Of a stretch of DNA of 64,000 bases, positions 9,993 through 21,751 are shown piece by piece (within the stretch, counting starts at the first letter, position 1; every line of letters starts with the position of its first letter). The stretch lies in assembly GCF_012489685.1 (NCBI RefSeq), contig NC_080042.1, positions 33,733,158 to 33,797,157 on the forward strand. Reading direction: 5' to 3'. The position numbers and the translations under genes were made by a program. Below the pieces are notes generated by a model, which saw only the letters and a list, made by a program, of their open reading frames with translations, ran no database searches and was not told the DNA's origin. Source of the stretch: Lotus japonicus. Its lineage: Eukaryota; Streptophyta; Magnoliopsida; Fabales; Fabaceae.

Positions 9993-12842
9993 CTAAGGTT
10001 TGTCAGTGCGTCGCAGAAGTTCCATCATCATTTGCTTCATCTCAATCAGCATGGATTCATGAGTGTCAAGACGTTGTTCCATGATGTCGAGTCTGGATGA
10101 GCTTGTCTGAGTAGAGCTGGAAGGAACGTTCTGAGCAGCTTGAGGTTCTGGAATGGAAGCAGAAGCAGCAGGAGAAAACACAACTGGTGCAAGTCGCTCT
10201 GCCTCAGCCTCAGCTTCAAGACGCTCTGCCTCAAGTCTGGCTTGTTCAGCCTGAGCTGCTGCTTGACGTGCAGCTTCTTCTTCTTGTTCTTTCTTTCTCT
10301 TGGCTTCTTCAATAGCTTCAAGAAGCTTAGTTCTCTGTTCTAGTTCGTGAAGAGCCACCCGTCTAGCAAACCTTTGCTTGGCAGCCTCAATCCTCTGACT
10401 TCCCTCTGCATGCAGGAGCTGCAACATGATTGGAAACTGAGCCACTAGCCAAGTGCTCAAATTGTTCCACTCATCAGCCACATGTTCAGCATTCTCACTG
10501 AGATCAGTCTGACCGTGCACATTGCGGAGCCTCAAGGAGGCTTCATGATAGAAAATATTGATGCACTCAGAGAGAGATGTGGGTTGGAGGTGAGTATAGG
10601 GAATGATGGAGAGGTTGGTTTCAGGAAAGGCTGGGTGATTGCTGCTATGAGCTTCAGAGGCACCTTGTGGAGAACCAATGTGAAACATGGGAGCATGGGG
10701 TTCAGAGGTTCCAAGGTGTGGGTCTGAAGTTTCAACCAGAGGGTGAGGTGATCTAACCGAGGATTGGTTAGACACTGATTGTTCAGGTTCAGGGTCTGGT
10801 TGAATGGGCTCTTGTTGGTCAGGGACAGGATGAGCTTGTTGAACTAAGGGGTCTGCCTCTTGAATAGGATTGGCCAAGATAGGTTCATCTGGGTCAACTA
10901 GACGTTCAGGTCTAGGGCCAGGATATTGCCTAGGGCTTGGACAGGTAAGGTAATATTCTTCCAAGGCAGATACCTTTTCTTTTCTAACCTCCATGAATTT
11001 TCTAATTGATTCAGAGGTATTGGAGGGAGGAGAGTCAATGACATTGGTTGGGAAGGATACAGGTGTGAAGGCTGATGAAGAGTCTGTATCCGTGGTTCTG
11101 ACAGCAGGACGTGCTGATGCTCTGGGAGCAGGGTGATCAGACGTTCTGGGTTGTGGTTCTGTTTGGTTGGGTTCGGGTTGGTCTTGGATGATGGGTTCAG
11201 AAGGTAATGGGTCGTATGGAATGGTAAGGAGAGAGGTTGGATCTTCTGACCTAGAGGTTTGGGTCTGAAGCAAATTCCAGAGAGGTGCTTCAGTAGGAGA
11301 AGGTTGAAAGAAGGAAGATCTTGGGGAATGTGGTGGAGTGGTGGTTTGTGCGGCTGGCTGGGATTCAGGAATAGGAGTGAGGGGATTTGAGGAGTGTTGA
11401 AGTAAGGCAGAAATAGGAAGTGCATCAAATAAATTCAAGTCATCATCAGAAGCAAGTGCAGGCTTACTTGTATGTGCTGATGATCGAGTCACTCTGGCAG
11501 GAGGTTCAGTCCTTCTGACCACTGCAGCAGCTGGTTCCACCCGAGTAGGCTTCACCACGATTCTGACCTTCTTCTGCTTCTTCTTTGGAGGACCATCCTC
11601 ACTATCATCACCATCATCATCATCAGGCTTGCTCTTCGGCTTCTTGACTAGAGGGACATCAGATTCCTCTGAGGATTCGTCCAGAACCATCTTCCTCTTG
11701 GTTTTCTTCTTGGGAGGAGAAGGAAACTCTGGTGCTGGTGGAAGTCTGCTGACAAAATCATCAAGGTCAATCTCGAATCCTTGAGCCCTGAGGTCTTCAA
11801 CATAGCATCTGATGGCGTCAGGATGGTCTGCTTGAGTCCACAGAGGGTAGTCATTCAGAGGCATTCTTCTTCCTCTGATCTCAGAAGATGTGTCTTCATG
11901 AGCAGGAGCAATCTTCTTCTGGATTAAGCCCATCTTCTTCAAGGAGTTTGCAGTGAAGACATCACTGACAATTGTGCTTAAATCCTCTGTGCAACCAGCA
12001 TCGATCAAATCTTGCACCAAGTTGCTTTCAATGAGAAAGTCTGAGAGCAGCCTCCCAAAAGGGATATATTTGATTGCAGACTTGATGGAGGCGGTGGTGC
12101 GAGACTTCCGGATGCATTCCTTTAAGTAGGAGAACAGGAAGTAGGGAAGGCAGATCTTCTCCTTGTTCTGAATGAAGAACAGCATCGCCTTCTGGTTGAA
12201 GTTGATGTAGTCTGGAGAACTGCCCTTCGGTCTCTGGTTTATGCAGTTGAGCAGGATCTTGTGCCAGATTCTCAGTTTGGGGTGAAGGTCCATCACCTTG
12301 TAACTCGTCTTGCCCGGTTTGAAAGTGGTGTACAGGGCCTTGTTGACGATGTCCTTGGTGCTGGGTTTCAGCTTGGATTCCGTCAGTTGGAACCGATACC
12401 CATAAGCAGTTTCTGCTCCTAGCAGATTCACGAATGACTTCTCAGTGATGATGATCTTCCTGCCAAGAATGTGAGAGACCACCTGAGTGTCATCGCAGTC
12501 TGCGTGCTTCCAGAATTCCTTTACCAATTTCTCATACACCGGTCCTCGAAGTCGATTGAAGTAGTTTCCCCAACCTTGAGCTTGGACTTCAGGACGAAGA
12601 TCAAACCCATTTGCAACCAAGTTGTCGAGGTTGAATCTCCATTCTGCCAGGACTTGGAGTTCCTCAGGAGGAAATACACAGTGAACGGCACAGCCCCGTT
12701 CTGCAATAGGAACAACCTGCTCTTGAGCTTGAACTTGTTCTTGTGCCGGGTTCTCAGAGCCTCGTTGACCCGTTGCCAAACCGACTACCATGTGAGGGAA
12801 CTGAGGTGCATCTGCAGTAGATCTTCTGGTTTGTCTCACCAT
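9993..12842 (-). CDS. Env-like / plant transposon protein of element C
   Basis: The frame is open from 12998, but the ATG at 12842 (MVRQTRRST) is the likely start: it follows a CT-rich leader and leaves a 949-residue protein. The N-terminal 270 residues resemble the domain called 'putative plant transposon protein' in legume sequences (W-R-F-N-L-D near the start, then H-I-L-G-R-K-I-I-I-T). A basic stretch K-K-K-T-K-R-K and a second lysine-rich block are candidate nuclear localisation signals. The middle is a Pro/Ser/Thr/Gln-rich spacer, and the last 200 residues contain Glu/Ala-rich coiled coil. No signal peptide or convincing transmembrane segment was seen from the ATG at 12842. It sits where Sireviruses carry their env-like gene, in the same orientation as pol and separated from it by about 440 bp. 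Confidence 0.75.
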   Translation of the reverse strand: MVRQTRRSTADAPQFPHMVVGLATGQRGSENPAQEQVQAQEQVVPIAERGCAVHCVFPPEELQVLAEWRFNLDNLVANGFDLRPEVQAQGWGNYFNRLRGPVYEKLVKEFWKHADCDDTQVVSHILGRKIIITEKSFVNLLGAETAYGYRFQLTESKLKPSTKDIVNKALYTTFKPGKTSYKVMDLHPKLRIWHKILLNCINQRPKGSSPDYINFNQKAMLFFIQNKEKICLPYFLFSYLKECIRKSRTTASIKSAIKYIPFGRLLSDFLIESNLVQDLIDAGCTEDLSTIVSDVFTANSLKKMGLIQKKIAPAHEDTSSEIRGRRMPLNDYPLWTQADHPDAIRCYVEDLRAQGFEIDLDDFVSRLPPAPEFPSPPKKKTKRKMVLDESSEESDVPLVKKPKSKPDDDDGDDSEDGPPKKKQKKVRIVVKPTRVEPAAAVVRRTEPPARVTRSSAHTSKPALASDDDLNLFDALPISALLQHSSNPLTPIPESQPAAQTTTPPHSPRSSFFQPSPTEAPLWNLLQTQTSRSEDPTSLLTIPYDPLPSEPIIQDQPEPNQTEPQPRTSDHPAPRASARPAVRTTDTDSSSAFTPVSFPTNVIDSPPSNTSESIRKFMEVRKEKVSALEEYYLTCPSPRQYPGPRPERLVDPDEPILANPIQEADPLVQQAHPVPDQQEPIQPDPEPEQSVSNQSSVRSPHPLVETSDPHLGTSEPHAPMFHIGSPQGASEAHSSNHPAFPETNLSIIPYTHLQPTSLSECINIFYHEASLRLRNVHGQTDLSENAEHVADEWNNLSTWLVAQFPIMLQLLHAEGSQRIEAAKQRFARRVALHELEQRTKLLEAIEEAKRKKEQEEEAARQAAAQAEQARLEAERLEAEAEAERLAPVVFSPAASASIPEPQAAQNVPSSSTQTSSSRLDIMEQRLDTHESMLIEMKQMMMELLRRTDKP

Positions 12843-13285
12843 TTTGAAGAGGTTGAAGGTTTGAGGTAGAAGATGAAGTTTGAAGGATGAAGAGAGATCG
12901 AGAGAGAAATCAAGAAGGATGCGGTTTTGAAAAGCAGAGAGTGCGAGAGTGAAAACCGGAAGTGAGAGAGAACGTGTGTGTATAGTGGGTTTTATCAAAT
13001 AACCGTTGTTGATTCAAAAAGCACTTTAAGATCAACGGTTGAAAATTAAAGATAGATAGTAACAGTAAAATACACAATCACACACAGGAGATAAGCATAT
13101 CTACACGCAATCATAACAGACTGTCACACGGGCACAAGGAACTATGCATCAGAAATTCTGACGCACGTGTTGTTGTCTCAGCTTCAGAGTCAGTACCAGT
13201 GGGCACACACACTCTGATTGAGTTACCTTCTGGACTAGACATCTTCTGATCAAGAAGTATCATAGTCAGAGGTTCTGATCCATCT
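12843..13285 (-). promoter_or_regulatory. Leader and possible promoter of the env-like gene
   Basis: Non-coding spacer between the pol stop (13286) and the env-like ATG (12842). The last 130 bp before the ATG are CT-rich with repeated CTCTC and CTTCAA strings, like a plant 5' leader, and a weak TATA-like GATAAAA lies further up near 12990. Separate transcription or splicing of this gene is possible but unproven. Confidence 0.3.
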
Positions 13286-16200
13286 TCACTCTGGACAAAA
13301 GTCCATGTTTAGATTTTTCAGAATAAAATTAAATCTATCTTCAGCTAAGGGCTTTGTAAAGATATCTGCCCATTGATGGTCAGTATCAACAAACTTCAGA
13401 AGAAGTACGCCCTTCTGTACATAATCTCTAATAAAATGATACTTTACCTCAATGTGCTTTGCCCTTGAATGCAAGATAGGATTCTTACTCAATGAGATTG
13501 CAGCAGTGTTATCACAATAGATTGGGATATTGCTCTCAAGGATCTGATAATCCTCCAGCTGATGTTTCATCCAGAGCATCTGAGTGCTGCATATTGCTGC
13601 TGAGATATATTCTGCCACTGCAGTTGATAGTGCAATGGTTGATTGCCTCTTGCTTGCCCATGAGACTAGATTGCTTCCCAGAAATTGACAATTTCCAGAA
13701 GTACTTTTTCTCTCTGTTCTATCTCCAGCATAATCAGCATCACAATAACCTGAAAGCTTATACTCTGATGTTTTCTTATACATCAAGCCAAGGTTAGTGG
13801 TGCCTTTCAGATACCTTAGGATCCTCTTAACAGCAGTTAAGTGAGTTTCCCTTGGATCTGATTGGAAACGAGCACATAAATGAACACTAAATAATATGTC
13901 TGGCCTAGATGCAGTTAAGTATAGAAGTGAACCTATCATGCCACGATAGAGCTTCTGACATACTTTACCACTTTTATCTTCTTTTTCCAGAATGCATGTT
14001 GGATGCATTGGAGTCTTGGCCACTGTAGATTCCAGCATATTGAACTTCTTCAGAAGTTCTTTAGTGTACTTGCTCTGATGGATATATGTTCCTTCTGGTG
14101 TTTGATCAACTTGTATTCCCAGAAAGTACTTTAATTCTCCCATCATACTCATCTCAAATTCAGCCTGCATCATCTCAGAAAATTCTTTGCATAGAGATTG
14201 ATTAGCAGAACCAAATATAATATCATCAACATAAATTTGCACAATTAAGATATCATCTTTATAAGTCTTGCAAAAAAGAGTTGTATCTACTTTACCCCTT
14301 ACAAACTCATTCTCCAGAAGGAATGAGCTAAGTCTCTCATACCATGCTCTGGGAGCTTGCTTCAGACCGTAGAGTGATTTCTTCAATTTGAACACATGGT
14401 CTGGTTTCTTTTCATCTTCAAAACCTGGGGGTTGATGAACATAGACTTCCTCTGAGATATAACCATTTAGGAAGGCACTCTTTACGTCCATCTGATGTAG
14501 AACTATGTTGTGATTTACTGAGAAGGAGATCAACAGTCTAATTGCCTCTAGTCTTGCTACCGGAGCAAATGTTTCAGTGTAGTCTATTCCTTCCTGCTGG
14601 CTGTAGCCTTGAGCAACTAGCCTTGCCTTGTTTCTGACTACTTCTCCTTTCTCATTTAGCTTGTTTCTGAATACCCATTTCGTTCCAATAACATGGACAC
14701 TCTCAGGCTTCTTCACTAAGCTCCAAACATCGTTCTTGGAGAATTGATTCAATTCTTCTTCCATGGCCAGAATCCAATCCTTGTCCTGAAGAGCTTCATC
14801 TATGGACTTGGGTTCAATTAAGGACACCAATCCTTTCAGACTCAGCAAGGTCTCTTCAGAGGGTCTGAAGGCAGATCTGGTTCTGACTGGTTCATCTTTG
14901 TTGCCCAGAATCAATTCCTTAGGATGAGCTGCAGTGATTCTGCTCTTCTTCAGAGTTTGTGAGTTAGAGGGACCAGCTTCTTCCTCTGGTTCATCTTCCT
15001 CTGGCTCAACTTCCTCTGGAGCTTTGCCTTTGTCAGAAACATTAATGCTTAAATCTGCAAACTTTTCAACTAGCTTTGACTGGTCAGAGTCAAGCTTATC
15101 ATCAAATCTAACATGAATAGATTCTTCAATAGTCTTAGCATCAGTATTATAAAATCTAAAACCTTTAGATCTATCAGAATAACCAAGTAATAGACACTTA
15201 GAAGACTTAGCATCAAATTTATGCAATCTATCCTTAGTATTGAGAACATAACAAACACAGCCAAAAGGATGAAAATAAGAAATGTTGGGTTTTATGTTCT
15301 TCCACAATTCATAAGGAGTCTTATTCAGAATTGGTCTCACAGAGATTCTGTTCTGAATGTAACATGCTGTATTTACTGCCTCTGCCCAAAAGTGCTTAGC
15401 CATGCCAGTTTCTTGGAGCATGGTTCTAGCCATCTCCTGAAGAGTTCTGTTCTTCCTCTCAACAACACCATTTTGTTGAGGAGTTCTGGGACAAGAGAAA
15501 TCATGTGCAATTCCATAGGAATCAAACAGACTCTCAAACTTGTCATTCTCAAACTCTCCACCATGGTCACTTCTGACACGCACAATCCTACAAGCCTTCT
15601 CGTTTTGCACTTGAGCAATGAAGGTAGAGAACACAGCATGAGACTCATCCTTGCGGGTTAGAAACTTTACCCATGTCCAGCGGCTATAGTCATCAACGAT
15701 AACCATCCCATATCTCTTGCCACCTATAGACTCAGTTTTCACTGGTCCAAAAAGGTCGATATGCAGGAGTTCCAACGGCCTTGAGGTTGAGACAACATTC
15801 TTTGCCTTGAAAGGGACTTTTGTGAATTTGCCTTTCTGACATGCTTCACAAAGAGCGTCTGAAGCGAACTTCAGATTGGGTAAGCCCCTGAGAAGGTTTA
15901 GCTTGCTCAGCTGAGAAATCTTTCTCATACTGGCATGCCCTAACCGTCTATGCCATACCCACTGCTCTTCATTAACAGACAGAAGGCACTTCACATTCTG
16001 AGCCTCCAACTCAGATAATCTGATCTTATAAATGTTGTTCTTCCTCTTGCTGTTAAACAGAACAGAGCCATCGATCTGACTTACAGCCCGGCAGGACTTT
16101 TGATTGAATATAACATCATAACCCTTGTCAGCTAATTGACTTATAGACAATAAGTTATGTGTTAAACCGTCTACCAATAAAACATTATCAATGCATGGAC

Positions 16201-16390
16201 TACTATCTACACAAATAGTACCAGTACCAACAATTTTACCCTTTTCATTTCCTCCGAAGCCAACTTCGCCTCCAGGCTTAAGTTTCAGCTCTCGGAACAT
16301 ACGCTTTTCTCCCGTCATGTGACGCGAGCATCCACTGTCCAGATACCATGATTGGTGTTTCAGTGGAGCTATCAAGGATATCTGCAACAT
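13286..16390 (-). CDS. Copia pol polyprotein (PR-IN-RT-RH) of element C
   Basis: 1034 codons from an ATG at 16390 that overlaps the gag frame by 113 bp in another phase. Domains in order: aspartic protease with D18-S-G; HHCC zinc domain of the pre-integrase (W-H-R-R-L-G-H near 146-152, C181 and C184); integrase core with D212, D275 and E311; reverse transcriptase with the Y-V-D-D box at 720-723 and the motif [13 protein letters not shown] (672-684); RNase H with D884, E927 and D960. The order IN before RT defines Ty1/copia. No stop or frameshift was seen, and all catalytic residues are present, so the enzyme set may be functional. An acidic linker (about 455-475) separates IN and RT. Confidence 0.93.
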   Translation of the reverse strand: MLQISLIAPLKHQSWYLDSGCSRHMTGEKRMFRELKLKPGGEVGFGGNEKGKIVGTGTICVDSSPCIDNVLLVDGLTHNLLSISQLADKGYDVIFNQKSCRAVSQIDGSVLFNSKRKNNIYKIRLSELEAQNVKCLLSVNEEQWVWHRRLGHASMRKISQLSKLNLLRGLPNLKFASDALCEACQKGKFTKVPFKAKNVVSTSRPLELLHIDLFGPVKTESIGGKRYGMVIVDDYSRWTWVKFLTRKDESHAVFSTFIAQVQNEKACRIVRVRSDHGGEFENDKFESLFDSYGIAHDFSCPRTPQQNGVVERKNRTLQEMARTMLQETGMAKHFWAEAVNTACYIQNRISVRPILNKTPYELWKNIKPNISYFHPFGCVCYVLNTKDRLHKFDAKSSKCLLLGYSDRSKGFRFYNTDAKTIEESIHVRFDDKLDSDQSKLVEKFADLSINVSDKGKAPEEVEPEEDEPEEEAGPSNSQTLKKSRITAAHPKELILGNKDEPVRTRSAFRPSEETLLSLKGLVSLIEPKSIDEALQDKDWILAMEEELNQFSKNDVWSLVKKPESVHVIGTKWVFRNKLNEKGEVVRNKARLVAQGYSQQEGIDYTETFAPVARLEAIRLLISFSVNHNIVLHQMDVKSAFLNGYISEEVYVHQPPGFEDEKKPDHVFKLKKSLYGLKQAPRAWYERLSSFLLENEFVRGKVDTTLFCKTYKDDILIVQIYVDDIIFGSANQSLCKEFSEMMQAEFEMSMMGELKYFLGIQVDQTPEGTYIHQSKYTKELLKKFNMLESTVAKTPMHPTCILEKEDKSGKVCQKLYRGMIGSLLYLTASRPDILFSVHLCARFQSDPRETHLTAVKRILRYLKGTTNLGLMYKKTSEYKLSGYCDADYAGDRTERKSTSGNCQFLGSNLVSWASKRQSTIALSTAVAEYISAAICSTQMLWMKHQLEDYQILESNIPIYCDNTAAISLSKNPILHSRAKHIEVKYHFIRDYVQKGVLLLKFVDTDHQWADIFTKPLAEDRFNFILKNLNMDFCPE

Positions 16391-18188
16391 AGATGATCTT
16401 GTCCTTAGGTACCCACTTTCTGGGTCCTCTTTTGTTAGTTACCCCAGAGGTTCTGATCACCTTGGGTGTCTCAACATAATATTTTAAAGGAATATTTGCA
16501 TGATATTTAGTCATAGAGAAAGATCCCTTTTTAAGAGGATGTTTAGCAACTTTAGCAGGTACAGGATCAGGCAATATGGTACCAGAGGGAACAAAGCATT
16601 CATACAAGGATTTAGCTTTAGACACAGAAGGCTCATTTCTAATTGGTTTAGAATAGCCAATGCCATGCATTCCATTTCTGCTTACGCCATAGATCATTGA
16701 AGCCATTAAGCTTCTATCTACGCTTTTAGCCAGGAATCTTTGAAAAGATTTTTCATACTTAGATTCATGCTTACTATCAGAGGCATCGCAGGCAATAACT
16801 TCTTCTAACTTAGCAATTTGATTCTTAAGCACAGAGTTAGAATTAACTAAAGCATGGTTATCATTTTTCAAATCAGATATGATTTTCTCATGTTCAGAAG
16901 GAGTTTTAGAAACAGCAGATAAGTTCTTTTTCAGCTTCTTATGCTTAGACAACAAGGAGTTATACTTATCCATGATATCAGACAAAGCATGTTTCAGTTC
17001 AGAGGTAGAGAAGGAAGCGAATACCTCATTTTCATCGTCAGAGTCTGGATCTCCTTCTGATTCTGAGTCAGAGTCAACAGCTTCCTTTGACTCTGCTCCT
17101 TTGTCTTTGACAATGGCCATGAGTCCTTGGACTTCACCATCAGAGTCAACATCCTCTGACTCTGATTCATCGAATGTCACCATCAGACTCTTCTTGGTCT
17201 TGAAGTGCTTCTTTGGCTTCTTGTCTTTCTTCAACTTTGGACAATCACTTTTGTAGTGCCCAGATTCTTTGCACTCAAAGCATGTGACTTCCCTGATTGA
17301 AGACTTCTTCTGGCCTGAGGACTCATACTTGCCTTTTGCCTTTCCAGAGCCTTTGAACTTGCTCTGCCTGTGCTTCCAGATGCGGTTGAGTCTCTTGGAA
17401 ATCAGAGTCAGCTCATCTTCACCAGAATCTTCTGATGCTTCTTCAGATTCTTCTTCTTCAGCTTGAAGAGCCTTTGACTTCTCAACCTTAGCCTTTTCAG
17501 ATTTGGATTTCAAGGCTATGGACTTTTTCCTCAGATCTTGCATCTCTGAGCGTTTCAGCTCATGGCATTTCAAAATGCTGATGAGTTCTTCTAAACTCAT
17601 ATTCTCAACGTCTCTCGTGAGCTCTATTGAAGTCACCAAAGGCATCCAACTTTCAGGAAGACACCTGATGACCCTTATGACATGATCTTTTGTTGTGTAG
17701 CTCTTGTTGAGAGTACGTATGCCAGCTACAAGCAGTTGAAATCTGGAGAACATTTCTTCAATGGACTCATTTGGCTCCATGATGAAGGATTCATACTTTT
17801 GGATCAAAGACAATGCCTTTGATTCTTTGACTTTCTTGTTTCCTTCATGAGACATCTTCAGAGAATCAAAAATGCCTTTAGCAAACTCACGATCTGTAAT
17901 CTTCTGGTACTCCTCATAGGAAATAGCACTTAGAAGAATTGCTCTTGCTTTGTGATGTTGTGAGTACAGCTTCTTTTGATCTGCAGTCATCTCTGACCTT
18001 GGGATCTTCTTGCCATCTGCATCAACTGGACGCTCGTAGCCATCCACAATAATATCCCAGAGATCTGCATCGAAACCCAGAAAGAAACTTTCCAGTCTAT
18101 CTTTCCAATATTCGAACCTTTGACCGTCGAACATAGGAGGCTTTGCATTGTAACCATCTCTTTGAGTTTCACTAGTGGTGGCAGCCAT
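16278..18188 (-). CDS. Copia gag of element C
   Basis: 636 codons from MAATTSETQ at 18188, just inside the PBS. The N-terminal 220 residues are the copia gag (UBN2-like) fold, with F-E-Y-W-K-D-R-L near the start. One zinc knuckle C-x2-C-x4-H-x4-C lies at 303-316. Serine/acidic stretches flank it (about 240-260 and 345-395), followed by a coiled-coil region (about 395-470). The long C-terminal extension after the knuckle is typical of Sireviruses. The last 38 codons overlap pol in a different frame, so pol is reached either by a +1 shift or by separate initiation. The frame is intact. Confidence 0.92.
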   Translation of the reverse strand: MAATTSETQRDGYNAKPPMFDGQRFEYWKDRLESFFLGFDADLWDIIVDGYERPVDADGKKIPRSEMTADQKKLYSQHHKARAILLSAISYEEYQKITDREFAKGIFDSLKMSHEGNKKVKESKALSLIQKYESFIMEPNESIEEMFSRFQLLVAGIRTLNKSYTTKDHVIRVIRCLPESWMPLVTSIELTRDVENMSLEELISILKCHELKRSEMQDLRKKSIALKSKSEKAKVEKSKALQAEEEESEEASEDSGEDELTLISKRLNRIWKHRQSKFKGSGKAKGKYESSGQKKSSIREVTCFECKESGHYKSDCPKLKKDKKPKKHFKTKKSLMVTFDESESEDVDSDGEVQGLMAIVKDKGAESKEAVDSDSESEGDPDSDDENEVFASFSTSELKHALSDIMDKYNSLLSKHKKLKKNLSAVSKTPSEHEKIISDLKNDNHALVNSNSVLKNQIAKLEEVIACDASDSKHESKYEKSFQRFLAKSVDRSLMASMIYGVSRNGMHGIGYSKPIRNEPSVSKAKSLYECFVPSGTILPDPVPAKVAKHPLKKGSFSMTKYHANIPLKYYVETPKVIRTSGVTNKRGPRKWVPKDKIIYVADILDSSTETPIMVSGQWMLASHDGRKAYVPRAET

Positions 18189-18244
18189 TGTTTTTCACAC
18201 CGGCCCGGATCACTGAACACTGTTAGGTGTGGTAATCAGAACTT

Positions 18245-18258
18245 GCGCTCTGATACCA
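18245..18258 (-). promoter_or_regulatory. Primer binding site of element C (initiator tRNA-Met)
   Basis: Minus-strand TGGTATCAGAGC, two bases inside the 5' LTR, is the classical initiator-methionine tRNA complement used by plant copia elements. Confidence 0.95.
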
Positions 18259-18260
18259 AT

Positions 18261-19545
18261 TGAAGGTATGAAAAACGGTAGAAAGGGGGGTTTGAATAAC
18301 GTTTTCAGTACAAAACTACCACCTTAAAGATTTTGACAAATCTTTCGAGAACTTAAATGCTAAAGATAAGAGATAGAAAAGCACACAAGGATTTTATCCT
18401 GGTTCACTTGATAAATCACTCAAGCTACTCCAGTCCACCCGTTAAGGTGATTTCTTCCTTCTTAGAATGAAGGCAATCCACTAATCAGGTAAGAGTTACA
18501 ACTGCACTTGAAACCTACAAGTGACTAACAATTACACTGACTTAGCTCACACTAAGATTCACTCTCTTAGTCTTCTCTAGCATCCGATCAACCTTGATCT
18601 CCTAAAGGAACTACCACTAAGATTCACTCTCTTAGTCTTCTTAAGGATACTGACCTACCCGGTCCCTTAAGGAAAATCAAACAACTGTTTGAGGTTGGTG
18701 TTTACAAAGGTTTGCTTCTAAATAAGCTGAGTGTAAACTAAATAAATTACAAGATGAAAGAAAGCTTAGAATATTTTTGAATATGTCTTGCGCGTGTGTA
18801 TTGCTTCTTGCTAGTTTCTTCTCGCCGCTTCTTTCAATCTTCAGCCTCTATATATACTCCAAGGATTAGGGTTGAGCGTTGCATGGGAAATGCTACCGTT
18901 GGAGGGCAGTTCTGGAAAATCCAGCTTCTGCTGTGGCTGAGAACGTTAGGTAGGTCGTCAGGAAGGTACACTTGCTTTTGTACTTGGATAGCGACTTGAC
19001 CTTTTAACCTAGGAGACTTCTGATCAGAGGAATACTTCATATTGGAACTTGTGAAGCCGGTTGATCAGAGTCAGAGGGAAAGCACAGATCCTCTGACCAT
19101 TGTATCTTCTGATTCTGAACTCAGAGGGAAGATCATGGCCTTCAGAGTTTCTTGCTTCTGGACTTCAGAGTTTCCACTATTCAGCTTCTGGATCTTCAGA
19201 GTCTTCTACACCATCAGAACATCTGAACCTTCAGTGTTTCTTGGTTATCAGAACTTCTGGATCTTCAGAGCTTCTAGCGACTGAGTCCACATCAGAGTTT
19301 GTATAGCTTCAGAACTTCTGAAGCTTTTCCACTGTTCATACTGAACATGGTGAATGCGAAAGCGTTGCTTGGGTCACTCTTTATACACAGTGCTTCTGAT
19401 TTGTGTGAGATTGAGTTGAGGTCAGAGCCTGTAAATAGCACACTCAGAAAAACACGTTAGAGTACCACAATTGTTCATATCAAAAGGTTAACTTGTAATC
19501 ATCAAAACATAGAGTTGTACTACTAGATCAAAACTTGATCTTACA
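18261..19545 (-). repeat. 5' LTR of element C
   Basis: 1285 bp, with TATA motif at 18848-18857. I noticed three differences from the other LTR (near 18464, 18580 and 19132). The upstream field of TCAGA/TCTGA strings and the inverted repeat (19305-19325) are conserved. With a commonly used plant rate of 1.3e-8 substitutions per site per year this corresponds to roughly 0.1 million years. Confidence 0.97.
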
Positions 19546-19550
19546 ACTAA

Positions 19551-20128
19551 GGTGAAAGCGGTGACCCGTGCCGTCCTCGGTGTGTCTCAAGCACGATGGA
19601 TGGTGGATCAAAGCTCCCAAAGTTCCTTTCCTTCTTCTCTATGCAATTTTCTCTCTAAGAGGTCCAAAATATGTCAAGAGATGCCTCAATTCTGATCTGG
19701 TCGAGCCTTTTATAAAACAGGGCAACAGTTTCGCTTAAGCTGATAAAGGTGTCGCTTAAGCGAGCAGGTTTCTTCACCTTCAGGTAAGGGCTTAAGTGAG
19801 ACCAATTCTCGCTTAAGCCAAATTGTCTTCCAGAACCATTGCTACTGCCATGTAATTTGGCTTAAGCGAGGAAACATTTGGCTTAAGCGGACTTCAATAT
19901 TTTTAGCCCTTTTGATCTTCAAATGGTTGGATCTTCTTGACTTTTCTCCTACAATAAAAACCAAAGAGTCTAAATGATAAAACTAACATATCTTACATTT
20001 ATCTATATAAAAACTATCTACTTACTAAATTAACCTTATTGAGGGATAATTTGAAAGATAACGTACACATTTAGAACAGATAAGTGCCGAAATTAATATA
20101 GAAAATCAGGTAAATTTGGCACTTATCA
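19551..20128 (-). repeat. 3' LTR of element B, part 2
   Basis: Continues the LTR interrupted at 7303 and ends in CTTATCA. It matches 25170-25912 except for the 169-bp insertion there and a few changes near one CTTAAG motif. Confidence 0.92.
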
Positions 20129-20129
20129 A

Positions 20130-20142
20130 CTCCCCCAAACTT
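20130..20142 (-). promoter_or_regulatory. Polypurine tract of element B
   Basis: Minus-strand AAGTTTGGGGGAG lies next to the 3' LTR, as expected for the plus-strand primer of reverse transcription. Confidence 0.8.
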
Positions 20143-21599
20143 GAAACTTTGTTTGTCCTCAAACAAAAGGTATTGGCTAACAAAACATATTCACAAAGGT
20201 TCTTGAACAAGCATGGCTTATGAACTACTAATGTCAAAGTTTCTTTTCACAAGCATGATTCAAGCATTAATTACCAACTAGAACATGTGAAGCCCACAAC
20301 AAATGGTTACAGTAATGATACAAAAACACACCAGCATGAAATCATTGGCATAACATTGAATCCAATACTCTTCAATCAGGGAACCATTCAAAATTCTCAT
20401 CAAACTATTCACTACTCTTCAATTCTTTATGAGGTAAGTGTTTCACACTATTCAGCCATTGATTCACAACATGTCAAACTTGTTACCTGTCTCATCAACT
20501 ATTAAAACTGCATGGAAACTCAAGAATCACAAAGGTCTTTCTGGGTTGTAATGTGGCTAGGGTTATCAAGAAAATTGGTTTTTTAGATTTCAAGATATTT
20601 TCAAGTCAAGAGAGCAATTACATTTGGATTCATGCAAAAATTATGAACATTTTTCATTCTCCTTCTACCAATCCTCTTTTTCACCCCTTTTACACAATTT
20701 CATGCACATAAACCCCTTTCCTTCTCATTTCCATTCTTTTTCAATCATTTTTTTTCTTTTCTTTTTGTTTTTTTTTTGTTTTTGTTTTCTGATAGACTAT
20801 GCACAAGCATTTTTTTTTTCAAACATTATATATACAAAGGATAGAAAACTAACAAAAATATATCAAAGCCTCCACTCCCCCCAGCTTAGCACATTAGCAT
20901 ACAATCCTCACATAAATGCTCTCTTAACTTAAAAAGTATGGGAGAAACATTGTTTTTTTTTTGTCATTTAAGTTCGGGATCATACACAAAGAACAACAAA
21001 ATTTCCATTTAGGCTCAAAAGGGGTGTAATTGGAATTCCTAATCAATGGTAGGCTTATTTGGCTAAGTAGTTTATGTACACTAAAGAACAAAATTGCCTT
21101 GATCATTTTCTATCATTCCCATGCAATTCAACAGTTAGAGACTCAAACAAGTAAAACTGTGCAAAACAATGGCGAATCTCTCGAATCTCACCAAGTGTTT
21201 GGCTACACTCCTCACTAGGCTTAGGAGTCCCTGATTTCAAGCATTTTCAAAATGAGCCTATGACATTCATGTGAATGATGCATTCATATCATATAATGAC
21301 ACCAAGTGAGTGCAATCACAATGAACTGTGAACTTTTAAAAACACACATCATGCTCAACTTAGCATTTCATAGTTCATGCTCATTACCTAAACCAAAAGC
21401 CAATCATTTGCAATTCAAAACAGTGAGCAAAACAAACTCCTAATCCAAAATCCAAACATGTGCTAGCAATTAAGAACACAACAAAATAACACAAAGTACC
21501 AAGTTCAGACTAACAAGTACTATAAACGAATAAAAGTAATAAAGCTAGAAAATGAAATGACAGAAAATAAAAGTGAACTTGGATCAGTGGCTGTGGTCA

Positions 21600-21751
21600 T
21601 CAATCCTCAACTCCATCCTGCTCCTGATCATCAAACATGTAATCATCAACTCTCTCCTCCTCCCTGGAATTTGGCCTGTCCTCAGGCCAAGCTTCATGAT
21701 CCTGTTTGAGTGTCTGTATTCCAACATCTGCTCCTGGACTGCCTAGATCTC
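21600..21751 (-). pseudogene. Short acidic frame, possible exon remnant
   Basis: About 50 codons rich in Asp/Glu (for example E-E-E-R-V-D-D-Y-M-F-D-D) ending in TGA at 21600-21602, without an ATG at the upstream end. It lies downstream (minus strand) of the promoter-like block at 22.2 kb. It may be the last exon of a spliced accessory gene of element B. This is weak. Confidence 0.3.

Larger units (their letters stand above)
7304..19545 (-). mobile_element. Copia element C, Sirevirus-like, apparently complete
   Basis: 12,242 bp with two 1285-bp LTRs beginning TGAAGG and ending TTACA, flanked by the 5-bp duplication ACTAA (7299-7303 and 19546-19550). Minus-strand order: 5' LTR (right), initiator-tRNA-Met PBS, gag, pol, env-like gene, a long non-coding stretch with repeated polypurine tracts, 3' LTR (left). 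The env-like gene after pol and the multiple polypurine tracts are known traits of Sireviruses. I noticed only three differences between the LTRs over 1285 bp, and all pol catalytic residues are present, so the insertion is very recent. A small gene lies in the opposite orientation at 9395-9787. Confidence 0.95.
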
